Shown: positions 51,364 to 60,398, counted from the stretch's first letter. The stretch: 64,000 nt of DNA from Xylophilus ampelinus (GCF_901875635.1 NZ_CABFMN010000079.1:20683-84682); one strand, 5' to 3'. Numbers and translations: made by a program. Notes: a model not told the origin generated them from the sequence alone.

Positions 51364-52599
51364 ATGAAGAAAACCTTTGTCGACGTGATGCTCGAGCTGC
51401 CGGTGGATGCCACGCTGCGCGACTTCCTGACCTCGCACGGTCTGCCCGTGCCGCACGGGTTCGTGTGGGAAGACACGCCGGAAACCAGCCAATTCTTGGT
51501 GGAGGCGGTCAAAGTCTGGCCCGACACCGCAGCCCGCGACCAGATGATCGCCAACCTCATGGCCAGCGTTCAGCTGGGCGACGCGGCGGGCAAGCAGGCG
51601 ATGTTCGAGGCCGTGGTGGCGGACGGCGCCGCGCTGGCAGGACTGACGCTGTGCGGCAGCGACATCCACCGCTCGTTCTGGCTGTACGTCAACCACCCGG
51701 CGCTGTTCGAGCGCGCCTACGACTTCAGCTTCTGGGAGCACCACGGTCCGCAGACGCAGCAATACGATCTGGGCCTGAAGCGCCAGCCGAACGGCGCTGA
51801 CCACAATCTGGCTGCACTGCGCAACGCGATCTCGGCCTTCTACAAGCGCGAGATGCAGTGCGGTGACAGCAGCGTGGCGCATCTGGTTGAACGCAGTCCC
51901 GGCGTGTTCCTGCTGACCGTCCACGTCAAGGATATGGCCATGCTACGGCTGGAGTTCGAGGGTTCGACCCTCAAGCGCCGCGTCGGCAACCCCAACATCC
52001 ACATGGTGCTGGAGTACGCCAAGACCACCGGCGTGGTGCGCACGCTGGTGCGGGGCGGCCAGAAATACCAACAGATGCTGGTCGAGGCCTTCGCCGAGCA
52101 TGTGCTGGGCGTCAAGGCGAGCGCGCACCGGATCAAGTCACCGACGCTGGATTTGTCGATGCTGCGCACTGGCTTCGACGCGCCGGAGGCGTTCGAGGAC
52201 GGTTTCTCGATGGTGCAGCTGAAGGCGCTCACGCTCCTCAGCCCGGACACCGCGCTGAAGATCGAATGCACCGCGATGCAGTCCAGCCAGCAACGCTCCG
52301 TGCATGAGCTGCTGAAAGAGAAGCTGCCCGGCCCGCTGGAAGGCAAATGGGCAGTGACGGCGGCGCAGGTCAATCTCTACTATCCGCCCGAGCCGGGCCG
52401 CACGCGCGCCAAGGTGGTCACCATCGAGGTGACCAGCAAGGGGCGGCTGAACCTGCACAAGTTCGACGCCAAGATGCAGGCGCAACTGGAGGGCTATCTC
52501 GTCGCGGTGGGCATCTTGCAGAAGGGCCAGACCCTGAGCGCGCACGAAGTGCCGCCGGAAGCGGATGCGATCAGTTCGTCGCCGGTGATCGAGGACTGA
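51364..52599 (+). CDS. Unrecognised protein (411 aa), first of a divergent pair
   Basis: MKKTFVDVMLELPVDATLRD. No transmembrane or catalytic motif recognised. Mixed alpha/beta, acidic. AGAAAGGACG ribosome site before the ATG. Stop and next start are 3 bp apart, so it is co-translated with the 317-aa zinc-ribbon protein. Context suggests a defence or regulatory partner of the divergent XRE operon; no function is claimed. Confidence 0.6.
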   Translation: MKKTFVDVMLELPVDATLRDFLTSHGLPVPHGFVWEDTPETSQFLVEAVKVWPDTAARDQMIANLMASVQLGDAAGKQAMFEAVVADGAALAGLTLCGSDIHRSFWLYVNHPALFERAYDFSFWEHHGPQTQQYDLGLKRQPNGADHNLAALRNAISAFYKREMQCGDSSVAHLVERSPGVFLLTVHVKDMAMLRLEFEGSTLKRRVGNPNIHMVLEYAKTTGVVRTLVRGGQKYQQMLVEAFAEHVLGVKASAHRIKSPTLDLSMLRTGFDAPEAFEDGFSMVQLKALTLLSPDTALKIECTAMQSSQQRSVHELLKEKLPGPLEGKWAVTAAQVNLYYPPEPGRTRAKVVTIEVTSKGRLNLHKFDAKMQAQLEGYLVAVGILQKGQTLSAHEVPPEADAISSSPVIED

Positions 52600-52602
52600 T
52601 CG

Positions 52603-53556
52603 ATGGCGGCGCACGACGCCTGGGCCTTGGTCTGCCGCCTGTTCGCGGGCGGCACGCCCGTGCTGCGCGCCACGCTGTCGCTGCATGAGGCTGCGGCGCT
52701 GACCCTCCTCGGCAAGGCGGTCAAGCCGACGGTCGTGGATCAGTCGTTCGTGCTCTGCCCGCACTGTCAGCAGCATCGGGCGCAGGTGTGGGGCGATGGT
52801 CGCGGCGGGCGCATGTGCCGATGCCCGGACTGCGGGCCGGTGGCCGTCGAAGCGAATGACGGTGCGGCGTTTGCCTTGGACGAGGACTGGTTGCGCCAGA
52901 AAATGCGCCTCGCGCTCGGCATCGAAAGCCGCGACGGCGTCGATGATCTGGGCGGCGGCGTGTGGCGGCTCGGCGATGCCCGCCGTTCGCCCGTCCTGCT
53001 GGCCCGCGACCTGACACGGGTGCTGCACGAACCCGCGTTGCTGGATCGCGTGCGCGTGGCGGGCGGCGACATCCGGGTGGTCACGCCGAGGCCACGCACG
53101 ACGCGCGGGTCGCCCTTCGGCCCGGGCGTGGAATGGCTGGCGCTGGAGGAACGCTTCACGTTCTACGGCGGCGGGATCGCGCTCGTCGGCACATCATTAC
53201 CGTCCGCGCAACCGACGGTCGCCGATCCGGCCACGCCGGTGAACGGGCCGTTCTCGGCGGACTTCAAATGGGCGACGCTGCCTGACATCAGCAGCACACC
53301 GATCCGATTCACCGACGGTCAGGCCAAGGTGTTCGAGGCGCTATGGTCGTTCAAGGGCGAGGCCACGACGGCGGAACGCATCATGCAGCGCGCGGGTCTG
53401 GACAGTGCCAAGCCGAGTGACCTGTTCAAGATCAAGGCGAAGGGCAAGGGCAAGCCAGAGCCTGCGGCGCAACACGCCGCCTACGGTGCCCTCGTGATCA
53501 CGCAACAACGCGCAGGGTTGTACTCGATGGCTTGCGCGGCGGGGGCGTTGGCGTGA
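52603..53556 (+). CDS. Zinc-ribbon protein (317 aa, unknown)
   Basis: Cysteine pattern VLCPHCQQHRAQVWG ... MCRCPDCGPV (about 46-75) forms a zinc ribbon. The C-terminal part (QAKVFEALWSFKGEATTAER, IMQRAGLDSAKPSDLFKIKA) resembles a winged helix. Possible DNA- or RNA-binding partner of the 411-aa protein. Last gene before the tRNA-Phe fragment. Confidence 0.6.
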   Translation: MAAHDAWALVCRLFAGGTPVLRATLSLHEAAALTLLGKAVKPTVVDQSFVLCPHCQQHRAQVWGDGRGGRMCRCPDCGPVAVEANDGAAFALDEDWLRQKMRLALGIESRDGVDDLGGGVWRLGDARRSPVLLARDLTRVLHEPALLDRVRVAGGDIRVVTPRPRTTRGSPFGPGVEWLALEERFTFYGGGIALVGTSLPSAQPTVADPATPVNGPFSADFKWATLPDISSTPIRFTDGQAKVFEALWSFKGEATTAERIMQRAGLDSAKPSDLFKIKAKGKGKPEPAAQHAAYGALVITQQRAGLYSMACAAGALA

Positions 53557-53783
53557 TGGACTGCTGCTCCACGTTCGCTGGACAACCGATGGCAATGGCA
53601 TGCGCGCAAGTTTCGGGCGCACAAGGCCGCGTGCGTGTGCCACGGCGAAGAAGTTGGCGCAGGTTTCGAGAGAAGAGAGGGCGGAACAGGGGCGAACCGG
53701 GCGCGTCGCGGCCCCTTGTCCGCCGACCGTCGGCACACGCAGAACGGCCCGGAACCCCGCGTGGTTTGCGGGAAGCAGAAATG
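53557..53783. other. Non-coding right edge of the block
   Basis: A 227-bp stretch without credible gene. It may contain the boundary between the prophage-type region and tRNA-flanking host sequence, but no repeat was seen. Confidence 0.4.
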
Positions 53784-53811
53784 AAAACGCCCAACCGAGA
53801 ACGGTTGGGCG
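53784..53811 (-). terminator. Intrinsic terminator (probably of tRNA-Phe)
   Basis: Minus-strand stem CGCCCAACC / GGTTGGGCG with 6-nt loop followed by TTTT, 9 nt beyond the CCA end of the tRNA fragment. Confidence 0.75.
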
Positions 53812-53819
53812 CTGAATAG

Positions 53820-53868
53820 TGGTGGCCTGGGGCGGAATCGAACCACCGACACGCGGATTTTCAATCCG
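53820..53868 (-). tRNA. 3' fragment of tRNA-Phe (attachment-site core)
   Basis: Minus strand: anticodon arm with TTGAAAA loop (anticodon GAA), variable loop, T arm GGTGGTTCGATTCCGCC, acceptor CCAGGCC and encoded CCA. The 5' part (acceptor 5' side, D arm) is absent; upstream sequence diverges at the anticodon stem. This is the usual remnant left by integrases that use tRNA genes. A D-arm-like GCAGC-GAGTTAA-GCTGC lies at about 53933-53949 but is not joined to it. Confidence 0.6.
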
Positions 53869-54051
53869 AGCGCCTTTCTGATGGAATCATGTGGATTCAA
53901 GTGGAAATTCGGGAGAATTTTCTTAGAAATCAGCAGCTTAACTCGCTGCGCCAGGACGGGATCCACAGATCGGCATAGATTGAAATGGACTCATTTTGCC
54001 TACACTATGCCTACATGGCGCCTACACGGCGCCGGCGAAGTGAGACAAGAG

Positions 54052-55398
54052 ATGAGCAAACAGGCGTTCACCACGGCCAGGCTGGCAGCACTTCACTGCC
54101 CCATCGACAAAACGCAAGTCCTGTTCTGGGATGCAAAGACTCCCGGGCTTGGGCTTCGCGTCACAAAAAATGGAAGCCGAGCCTTTGTTTTTGAGTCTCG
54201 GCTTCACGGGAAAACCGTTCGGATCACTATCGGGGCTACTGAGACTTGGGACCTTGGTCAGGCACGCGCCGAAGCAACTCGGTTGAAGGTCATGACAGAT
54301 CAAGGCCGTGACCCCAGAGCTGAGAAGCAGGCACAGACTGAAGCGCACCAAGTGGCCGAGCGATCTGCGCGGCGTCAAGAATTCAAGTTTGGTGAAGCGT
54401 GGGACGTGTACGTGGAAAGACGCCGGCCCCACTGGAGCGATCGGCACTACGAAGACCACCTGGCCCATGGCAGTGTCGGCGGGACACCGAAAAAGCGAGG
54501 CAAGGGGCTAACTCAGGCGGGACCGTTGGCGGTACTGAGGAAAGAACCGCTCATACGTCTGGATGGCGTTCGCGTCGAGGCGTGGCTTACGCAGGAGGCA
54601 AAAGCCCGTCCGACCGTTACCGCGTTGTCCTATCGATTGCTCCGCGGATTTATACGTTGGGCTGCAGAGACAGACGACTACAAGAACTTGATTCCGTCGG
54701 ATTCATACCGCGCTCGCGCTGTCAAGGACGCCGTTCCGCGGACCAAGGCCAAGCACGGCGATGTTCTGCAACGAGAACAACTGGCTGCCTGGTTCCAGGG
54801 GGTGAACGCTCTCTCGAGTCGCATGGTAAGCACTTACCTTCAAGGTTTGCTAATCACAGGAGCGCGTCGGGAAGAGCTCGCCGCTCTGCGTTGGGAGGAC
54901 GTCGACTTGAAATGGAGCACCATCGTTTTGGACGATAAAGTCGAGGGAACTGGAGGACGCACGATCCCTCTGACTGCACACATGCGCCGGCTGCTGCTGG
55001 AGCTCAAAGCACTCAATGAGACTCCACCTTCGGCGCGCCGGCTTCAGCGGTTAGTGCAAGCAGGAAGGCCGTACTTGGGTCCCTCGCCATGGGTTTTTGC
55101 CAGTTCAACCTCCGGAAAGGGACGGATTACCGAGCCCAGGAGCGGTCATCAGCGCGCGCTCACAGTAGCTGGACTGCCTCACCTCACAATTCACGGGTTG
55201 CGCCGCTCGTTCGGGACGTTGGCCGAATGGTGCGAAGTACCTGTCGGCATCGTGGCCCAAGTCCAGGGCCATAAGCCGAGTGCGATCGCAGAGAAGCACT
55301 ACCGACGACGCCCGATTGATATGCTGCGACTTTGGCACCAGAAGATCGAGGACTGGCTTCTGAGCGAGGCCGGGATTCCTCGACCTTCGAGTTCTTAA
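54052..55398 (+). CDS. int: Tyrosine-type site-specific integrase
   Basis: 448 residues. N-terminal arm-binding DUF4102-like domain (GLGLRVTKNGSRAFVFESRL, ITIGATETWDLGQARAEATR). Catalytic core with Arg in LITGARREELAALRW, HGLRRS, GHKPS and Tyr in HYRRRPI. Start set at MSKQAFTT because the domain begins there; the longer frame from 53881 overlaps the att region. Next to the tRNA-Phe fragment, which is a natural target for such enzymes. Confidence 0.9.
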   Translation: MSKQAFTTARLAALHCPIDKTQVLFWDAKTPGLGLRVTKNGSRAFVFESRLHGKTVRITIGATETWDLGQARAEATRLKVMTDQGRDPRAEKQAQTEAHQVAERSARRQEFKFGEAWDVYVERRRPHWSDRHYEDHLAHGSVGGTPKKRGKGLTQAGPLAVLRKEPLIRLDGVRVEAWLTQEAKARPTVTALSYRLLRGFIRWAAETDDYKNLIPSDSYRARAVKDAVPRTKAKHGDVLQREQLAAWFQGVNALSSRMVSTYLQGLLITGARREELAALRWEDVDLKWSTIVLDDKVEGTGGRTIPLTAHMRRLLLELKALNETPPSARRLQRLVQAGRPYLGPSPWVFASSTSGKGRITEPRSGHQRALTVAGLPHLTIHGLRRSFGTLAEWCEVPVGIVAQVQGHKPSAIAEKHYRRRPIDMLRLWHQKIEDWLLSEAGIPRPSSS

Positions 55399-55413
55399 CC
55401 TCGATGTCAGTTC

Positions 55414-56445
55414 ATGAACGTCAGTACCGAAGCATTACTGAAATCATTAGCACAGCTACTGGCGGAGCTGGCAGGGCCACCGCGCTTGTATCGTCCTCAG
55501 GAGTATGCACTCGTGAAACAGCCGGTGCCTTACATCCAGCAAAACGCAGACTGCCTCGAGTACTTCTCGATGGCCGCTAGGTGGTCCGAAGCTGCGATGC
55601 GACTGGGGAAATATTTGTCGATTCCGCCGCACGCCTCCCCGGGCGGTGTAGAGCCTCAACATTTCCGACTCTTCGATACACGCGCGGGAGGCGAATCAGA
55701 AGATCAGGGCCGGTTGAATTGGGAAATGACCTACCTCGTTCATGGCGTCTCGCAGTGGGCCGACCGAATTGTCGAATCGCGTAAAGCCGACATCAGTTCG
55801 ATCAAAGAACTGCGGATTCTTCCGTCGCCTTCAAATATCCAGCGGCTTAACGAGATTAGCGTGTCACTGAACGATGCAAAATGGGTTGTCCAATCAGTGA
55901 ACGGTCGGTGGAGGAGCGCAAGATGGTTTAAGGAATGCTTCCCGATGCCGCATGGATTGGACCCTAGCTCTTCACTTGCCGCCTCAAGCCCACGCGTCAA
56001 TGAGAAAAACACGATCCCTATTCAAAGCCCTCAAGAAATCGAAATAAAAGAGCAGATTGCTTCTCGTACTCTTTCTACATTAACTTCAGTGTTTAAGTGG
56101 ACTCAAAAGCTCGATGCTGGAAAGGTCGACGATTACCCTTGGAAGCAAAGCCCCAATGAATCTACGTTGTGGCTGATATACGTAGCCGCCGCCTTTCTCG
56201 CCAAAAACCCGGAAGCCGACCCCCTTGCACAGGCGCAACATGTCCGTCAATTGCTCGAATCGAGGTTTTCAGAAGGAATTAAGCCAGACGACCATCCATT
56301 CGCTAATAAAGAAACAATCAACAAGAAAGCGGTCTATGTCTTCGACACCGTTAATGCGGCGATAAAGCTAGACTTTGCAGACATCAAGAAACGCATTAGA
56401 GACCATCAAAATAAAGTTATATATCTCAGCACAAAGCTGAGTTAA
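55414..56445 (+). CDS. Unknown cargo protein (343 aa), low GC
   Basis: MNVSTEALLKSLAQLLAELA, helical throughout, Lys/Asn-rich C-terminal third (NKETINKKAVYVFDTVNAAI, KKRIRDHQNKVIYLSTKLS). Codon use is clearly AT-richer than the neighbours, so it was acquired from elsewhere. 15 bp after the integrase. No domain recognised. Confidence 0.6.
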   Translation: MNVSTEALLKSLAQLLAELAGPPRLYRPQEYALVKQPVPYIQQNADCLEYFSMAARWSEAAMRLGKYLSIPPHASPGGVEPQHFRLFDTRAGGESEDQGRLNWEMTYLVHGVSQWADRIVESRKADISSIKELRILPSPSNIQRLNEISVSLNDAKWVVQSVNGRWRSARWFKECFPMPHGLDPSSSLAASSPRVNEKNTIPIQSPQEIEIKEQIASRTLSTLTSVFKWTQKLDAGKVDDYPWKQSPNESTLWLIYVAAAFLAKNPEADPLAQAQHVRQLLESRFSEGIKPDDHPFANKETINKKAVYVFDTVNAAIKLDFADIKKRIRDHQNKVIYLSTKLS

Positions 56446-56638
56446 ATGGCCGAAGGCCGACGGGCCACGTCCGACCGACCGCATGTAACGGCGCCTCACC
56501 GCATGAACAGCCAGCGCAGTGAAGACTAAGCTCCGACAAAGGCGAACTAGGGCCAACAATCGTGCACCGCCTCGAAGGCGGGAAGCATTTTTCACTAGCA
56601 TGACCCTCAATTGGCACCTGCCAAGCATTGGAGAGTTC

Positions 56639-56776
56639 ATGCAGCCTACAACGTCGCCGTCTACCTCGCTCGAACTTGGCTATACCACCGCCGAATTGGC
56701 GCACTTGCTGCGCCTTGACCCCGGCACTCTGCGTAAGTCGCATAGCCAAAAAGGCCTGCCCGCTCTCAAGGGCTAG
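56639..56776 (+). CDS. Small HTH protein (45 aa, perhaps truncated)
   Basis: MQPTTSPSTSLELGYTTAEL, then AHLLRLDPGTLRKSHSQKGL: a short helix-turn-helix of the kind found in excisionase-like or toxin-antitoxin proteins. Upstream GGAGAG supports the ATG at 56639. The short length suggests loss of a C-terminal part. Confidence 0.45.
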   Translation: MQPTTSPSTSLELGYTTAELAHLLRLDPGTLRKSHSQKGLPALKG

Positions 56777-57439
56777 CTACCAACTATGTTGAGGGCGGGA
56801 AATGACGATCGAAGCGGAGAGCCGTCTTACCTTGGCACCCGAAAAAAAGTGCTCCGCTGGCCTCTCATCGTGACGCACGATGAGAGGCCCAAAGATTGCA
56901 TAGGTTGACCTGTCTCCAGACCTCAGACTTTCTCGCGACAGGTCTGCATGATTCGCGTGTCGTCGCGCGAACATTCGACGGGCAATGATTCGCTGAAGCG
57001 AGCGCTCGGGAAGGGCCGCAGCGGCGTCATTGCTGCTGACCAGCAACCGGCGCCGCGGGGACCACAGGCGGGCGGTTCCAGACCAACGAGAAGTCCCCAA
57101 CTGGGGCCCAGCCGTTCTTGACGTAGCTACGTGCACTGATGCGGTTCCCGAGCACGCCATGCAATCCGCAAACAGCTAGTGCAGCAGCACCACCTTGAAC
57201 CAGGTCGATGGGCTGTGTTCAGGCATTGAAGATTTCACGGCGTCGGCGATCCACTGGCTTGTAGCAGCGCGCAGAGCAGCGCGAAGAGGACAGGAACGAC
57301 ATCACTTCTCCGGCAATGCTGGTCCCAGGCTAGGTGGTGCCGCGACCTCCCATGTCGTTAGGGCGTTACGTGACCATGCCGCGCATCAGTTCCGCCGACG
57401 CCGCGCTGGCGTGGCCTAGACGCCAGCTATGCTTTGAGC
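56777..57439. other. Gene-poor stretch
   Basis: About 660 bp; the ORFs here (longest 127 codons on the minus strand) have no recognisable protein character. Only a strong palindrome at 56859-56889 stands out. Confidence 0.4.
56859..56889. repeat. Perfect 14-bp palindrome with 3-nt loop
   Basis: GGCCTCTCATCGTG, ACG, CACGATGAGAGGCC. A run of seven A residues lies 10 nt to its left, so on the minus strand it resembles a displaced terminator. Confidence 0.65.
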
Positions 57440-58282
57440 ATGCGTTCCCCGAGCCTTCGCCGCACCCTCCTTCTCGCCTTGCTGGCCGCCGTCGTGGCGC
57501 TGGCGTGGCTCCCCTGGCTCGACCGCCATGCCGACACGCAGGCGAGCGAGGGGCTCAAGTGCGCCCTCGCGACCTTTGCCACCGCCCGGGCGCTCGGCAC
57601 TGTCCTGTCGGTGGCGGAGGGCACCGAGGTCGACCTGAAATGGTTTGGCACGGGCGTGACGGCCGCCCCGGGAAAGGTGCTTCGCCCCCTCAACGACCTC
57701 GTCGACAAGTTCGCGGACATGATGCTGGTGGCCAGCGTGGCCTTCGGGGTGCAGTTGCTGCTGCTCAAGTTCGGCGGCCACGTGGTCGTGGCGATCGCCC
57801 TGAGCGCCGCCATGGTGCTGTGGGTCGCGGCTCGATGGCGGAGCAGCGAAGTGGCCACGCTGCGCTGGCTCCAACCCTCCCTGATCATCCTGTTGATCCT
57901 GCGCTTCGCCGTCCCGCTGGCCTCCCTCGCCAGCGAGGGCGCCTATCGCGTGTTCATGAAGCCCAACTACGACGCCGCCTACCACCAAGTGAGCACGCTC
58001 ACCCCGGCCAAGTCCGACGAACCGGAGTCGAAAGGCTCAATCATCGATCGCGTCAAGGCCTGGAAGGAGCAGGCTTTCAAGCCTGCCGAGGATGTGGAAG
58101 CCATCGCGAGCCAGGCCCAGTCGGCGACCGACCGGATCGTCGAGTTGATCGCCATCTTCGTCGTCCAAACGCTCCTGATTCCATTGGCATTCCTCTGGTT
58201 GTGCGCCCGCATCTTTCGGTCGGCAGCATTTCCGGTGCCGAGGCCGCCCGCGCGCATCGAGTCGACGCCCCAGGCGTCCTGA
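57440..58282 (+). CDS. Inner-membrane protein (280 aa, unknown)
   Basis: Membrane spans at about 8-26, 96-115, 117-131, 145-163 and 230-255. A long soluble loop (175-230: STLTPAKSDEPESKGSIIDR) lies between the last two. No family recognised. The start MRSPSL at 57440 gives an N-terminal signal-anchor; an upstream ATG two codons earlier is possible. Confidence 0.6.
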   Translation: MRSPSLRRTLLLALLAAVVALAWLPWLDRHADTQASEGLKCALATFATARALGTVLSVAEGTEVDLKWFGTGVTAAPGKVLRPLNDLVDKFADMMLVASVAFGVQLLLLKFGGHVVVAIALSAAMVLWVAARWRSSEVATLRWLQPSLIILLILRFAVPLASLASEGAYRVFMKPNYDAAYHQVSTLTPAKSDEPESKGSIIDRVKAWKEQAFKPAEDVEAIASQAQSATDRIVELIAIFVVQTLLIPLAFLWLCARIFRSAAFPVPRPPARIESTPQAS

Positions 58283-58662
58283 CCGCTCGCGGCGCGCGAC
58301 GGGGTTCCGGCAGGCGGGAGCTAGGACGCCATCGGCCATCGTTGCCCCCGTGGCTCCAGAGCTGGCGGGGCGCGCAATCCACGCGGAGGTCGGCGGGATG
58401 CGAGCGCCGGTGATCCACGCCCGTCCATCCGGGCTCGCTCGCAGAGACAAGCAGCCGACGACATCGCCCCAGGCTGCACGAAACGCTTGTTTTCATGACC
58501 TAATGCGGCAGTTCGCCGGGTCGGCTGGAGCACGCGGACGCGAGGCGGCCACGACCACCGCCAGAATGCAATGCTGCTGCGCTCTTCGCACAAGCACTTC
58601 CCGCATGCGACGCGGCTGGCCGAGACATGCGAGGCCGCCCGACAAGACACCCAGAACCACCC
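58283..58662. other. Gap without a supported gene
   Basis: 380 bp between the membrane protein and the 157-aa protein. GC-rich ORFs on both strands, none convincing; no repeat or promoter pinned. Confidence 0.4.
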
Positions 58663-59136
58663 ATGGACATCTGCAAGCTCAGTTTCATCTGCTCCCAAGA
58701 CTGGGACGCGCTATCACCGGCAGGCGCAGCCGGCGCTCGCCACTGCGACAGGTGCCGGACCGACGTCTTTTCCGTGCGCAGCGAGGACGAGTTCGAGCTG
58801 CACCGTGCGCAGGGACACTGCGTCGCGCTGCTCTTCGAAGATCAGTTTCTCGCCACAATGGGCATGCCGGTTGATGCCGGGGTCGTTGCGGTGACTATGG
58901 ACCCCATCCTCTACCGCCCTGTCGAGGATCTGGAATTGCCTGAAGCGCTGCGGCGCGAGATGAAGCGTGGGGGCCTGCGCCTGATCGGTGACGTCGTGGA
59001 GGCCACGCAGGTCCGCATGCTCGAAATGCTGGGCGGCTCGCGGCGAAAGGTCGATACCTTGCAAGGAGCACTTGCCGCCTTTGGCCTCACGTTCGGCATG
59101 CAGGTCGGCAACTGGCGGCCCGAAGCCCCACCCTAA
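58663..59136 (+). CDS. Small Cys-containing protein (157 aa, unknown)
   Basis: MDICKLSFICSQDWDALSPA, then ARHCDRCRTDVFSVRSEDEF and AQGHCVALLF: a compact metal-binding-like module with C-x2-C and a downstream Cys. The rest is alpha/beta. Not assigned to a family. Confidence 0.55.
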   Translation: MDICKLSFICSQDWDALSPAGAAGARHCDRCRTDVFSVRSEDEFELHRAQGHCVALLFEDQFLATMGMPVDAGVVAVTMDPILYRPVEDLELPEALRREMKRGGLRLIGDVVEATQVRMLEMLGGSRRKVDTLQGALAAFGLTFGMQVGNWRPEAPP

Positions 59137-59564
59137 GGCGGATCGGGGCTGCGAGCCTTGCGCGCCCGTGGCGACCCGATTGCGGTGCGGACCACGCCCG
59201 AACTTCCGAGTTTGCGTTACTTTGCGGTGTATCGACGCAGAGCCGCGCATGAGTTGGTGTCACAGGTCGCAGAGTTGGCCAAGACGCATTGCGACTTCGC
59301 CGCCCGCGCCACAGGCGCAAGGAACGGCCGGCAGGTCTGATTCTGCACACGGCACAGAGGCTTCATCGCACGGTGGTGTCAGAGCGCATTGCCGCAAACA
59401 GATCCGGCGACGGCGCGCCTCGACGATTGGGGTGCAGACTGCCGACGCAGATTGCTGTATATGAATGGCACTCTGCATCAAGGCAGTCTCAGGACTGCAC
59501 TTGCTAACTGAAATTGGCAAGATATGTCAGTACCTGCGCTTGGCTGATTATGTCGGCGTACTTG
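59137..59564. other. Gap without a supported gene
   Basis: About 430 bp holding no recognisable gene on either strand; short GC-rich ORFs only. Confidence 0.4.
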
Positions 59565-59696
59565 CTATTCATGTCGAATAGGTTGACCGTAGTTGAACCC
59601 CAGCGTTTCGACATGTTGGTAGCGATCCAGCGCCCAGGCCAAACACGTGGCGGAGTCTTGACCGCCGGAGAACAAGACAAGTGCGGTAGTGTGCAT
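59565..59696 (-). pseudogene. queC: 5' fragment of queC (7-cyano-7-deazaguanine synthase)
   Basis: [20 protein letters not shown] followed by [18 protein letters not shown] is the QueC N-terminus with its PP-loop SGGQDS. The frame then ends after PIRHE at 59565; full QueC is about 230 residues, so more than 80% is lost. The cut at about 59580 marks an old rearrangement. Confidence 0.75.
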
Positions 59697-60038
59697 GGTG
59701 ATTTACTCGTTGGCTGCGCGGCGCAGCTTGCGCAACTGCCGCTTGGTGGTGGTACGGGTGGCGGGTGGCAGTCACTGAGGCAGTACGCCGGAGGTCGGTC
59801 GATGCCCTGGAGCGCCTGTAAACGTGGGCGGCTGCATAGACTAATGAGACGTGTTGATAAGGAATGAGCCCTTGCGATAAGGGGGGAAGAGCACGGATAA
59901 GGCCCTTCTAGGAACCTACGTCAACATGCAGAATCAGAGTTGCAGATCGCCGCGATAACGGCCGAGCAGCTGCTCTGAAACAAGGGCCGTCGTGCCGTAC
60001 TAGAACCTGGCTATCGCCTTATCTTAGCGAGACGAATT
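59697..60038. other. Intergenic region upstream of the cupin gene
   Basis: About 340 bp without a credible gene; it must hold the promoter of the cupin gene. No operator identified. Confidence 0.4.
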
Positions 60039-60398
60039 ATGGAGACAACACAAGTGACTAAACAACCTGGCGTCGGAAGCAAGAAGCTCTTCGAGAACGA
60101 AAGAATTATCGTGTGGGACTTCGTTCTGCCTGTAGGGGAAGAGACACCGGTTCACACTCATGATCATTCCTACATGTGGTTTGCCGTCCACGGAGCCCCT
60201 CTTCAAATCTACGATGAGCATGGAAACGATGTGGGTCTGTTCCCCGTTCCCACCGGCGGCATCTTCGAACTCAAGGTCCAAGACGGCACCATTGAGGTGA
60301 TGTCGGAGATTGGTAAAGGCGTTAAGGTTCCGGCGAAGCACAAAGCGAAGAACGTTGGGACCGAGGACTACCGGGAAATCCTGGTTGAGTGGAAGTAG
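60039..60398 (+). CDS. Small cupin-domain protein (119 aa)
   Basis: Single cupin: VWDFVLPVGEETPVHTHDHS with the metal-ligand pattern HTHDH, then MWFAVHGAPLQIYDEHGN and a distal EIGKGVKVPAKH. Metal-dependent enzyme or sensor of a small molecule. Convergent with the AraC regulator gene. Confidence 0.75.
   Translation: METTQVTKQPGVGSKKLFENERIIVWDFVLPVGEETPVHTHDHSYMWFAVHGAPLQIYDEHGNDVGLFPVPTGGIFELKVQDGTIEVMSEIGKGVKVPAKHKAKNVGTEDYREILVEWK

Noticed and set aside
53532..53819. 95-codon ORF before the tRNA fragment
   Set aside because: Overlaps the 317-aa gene and the terminator, no ribosome site, low-complexity Arg-rich product.
57334..58413. 359-codon plus-strand ORF overlapping the membrane protein
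   Set aside because: Arg/Pro/Gly-rich alternative frame; the frame with membrane spans is better supported.
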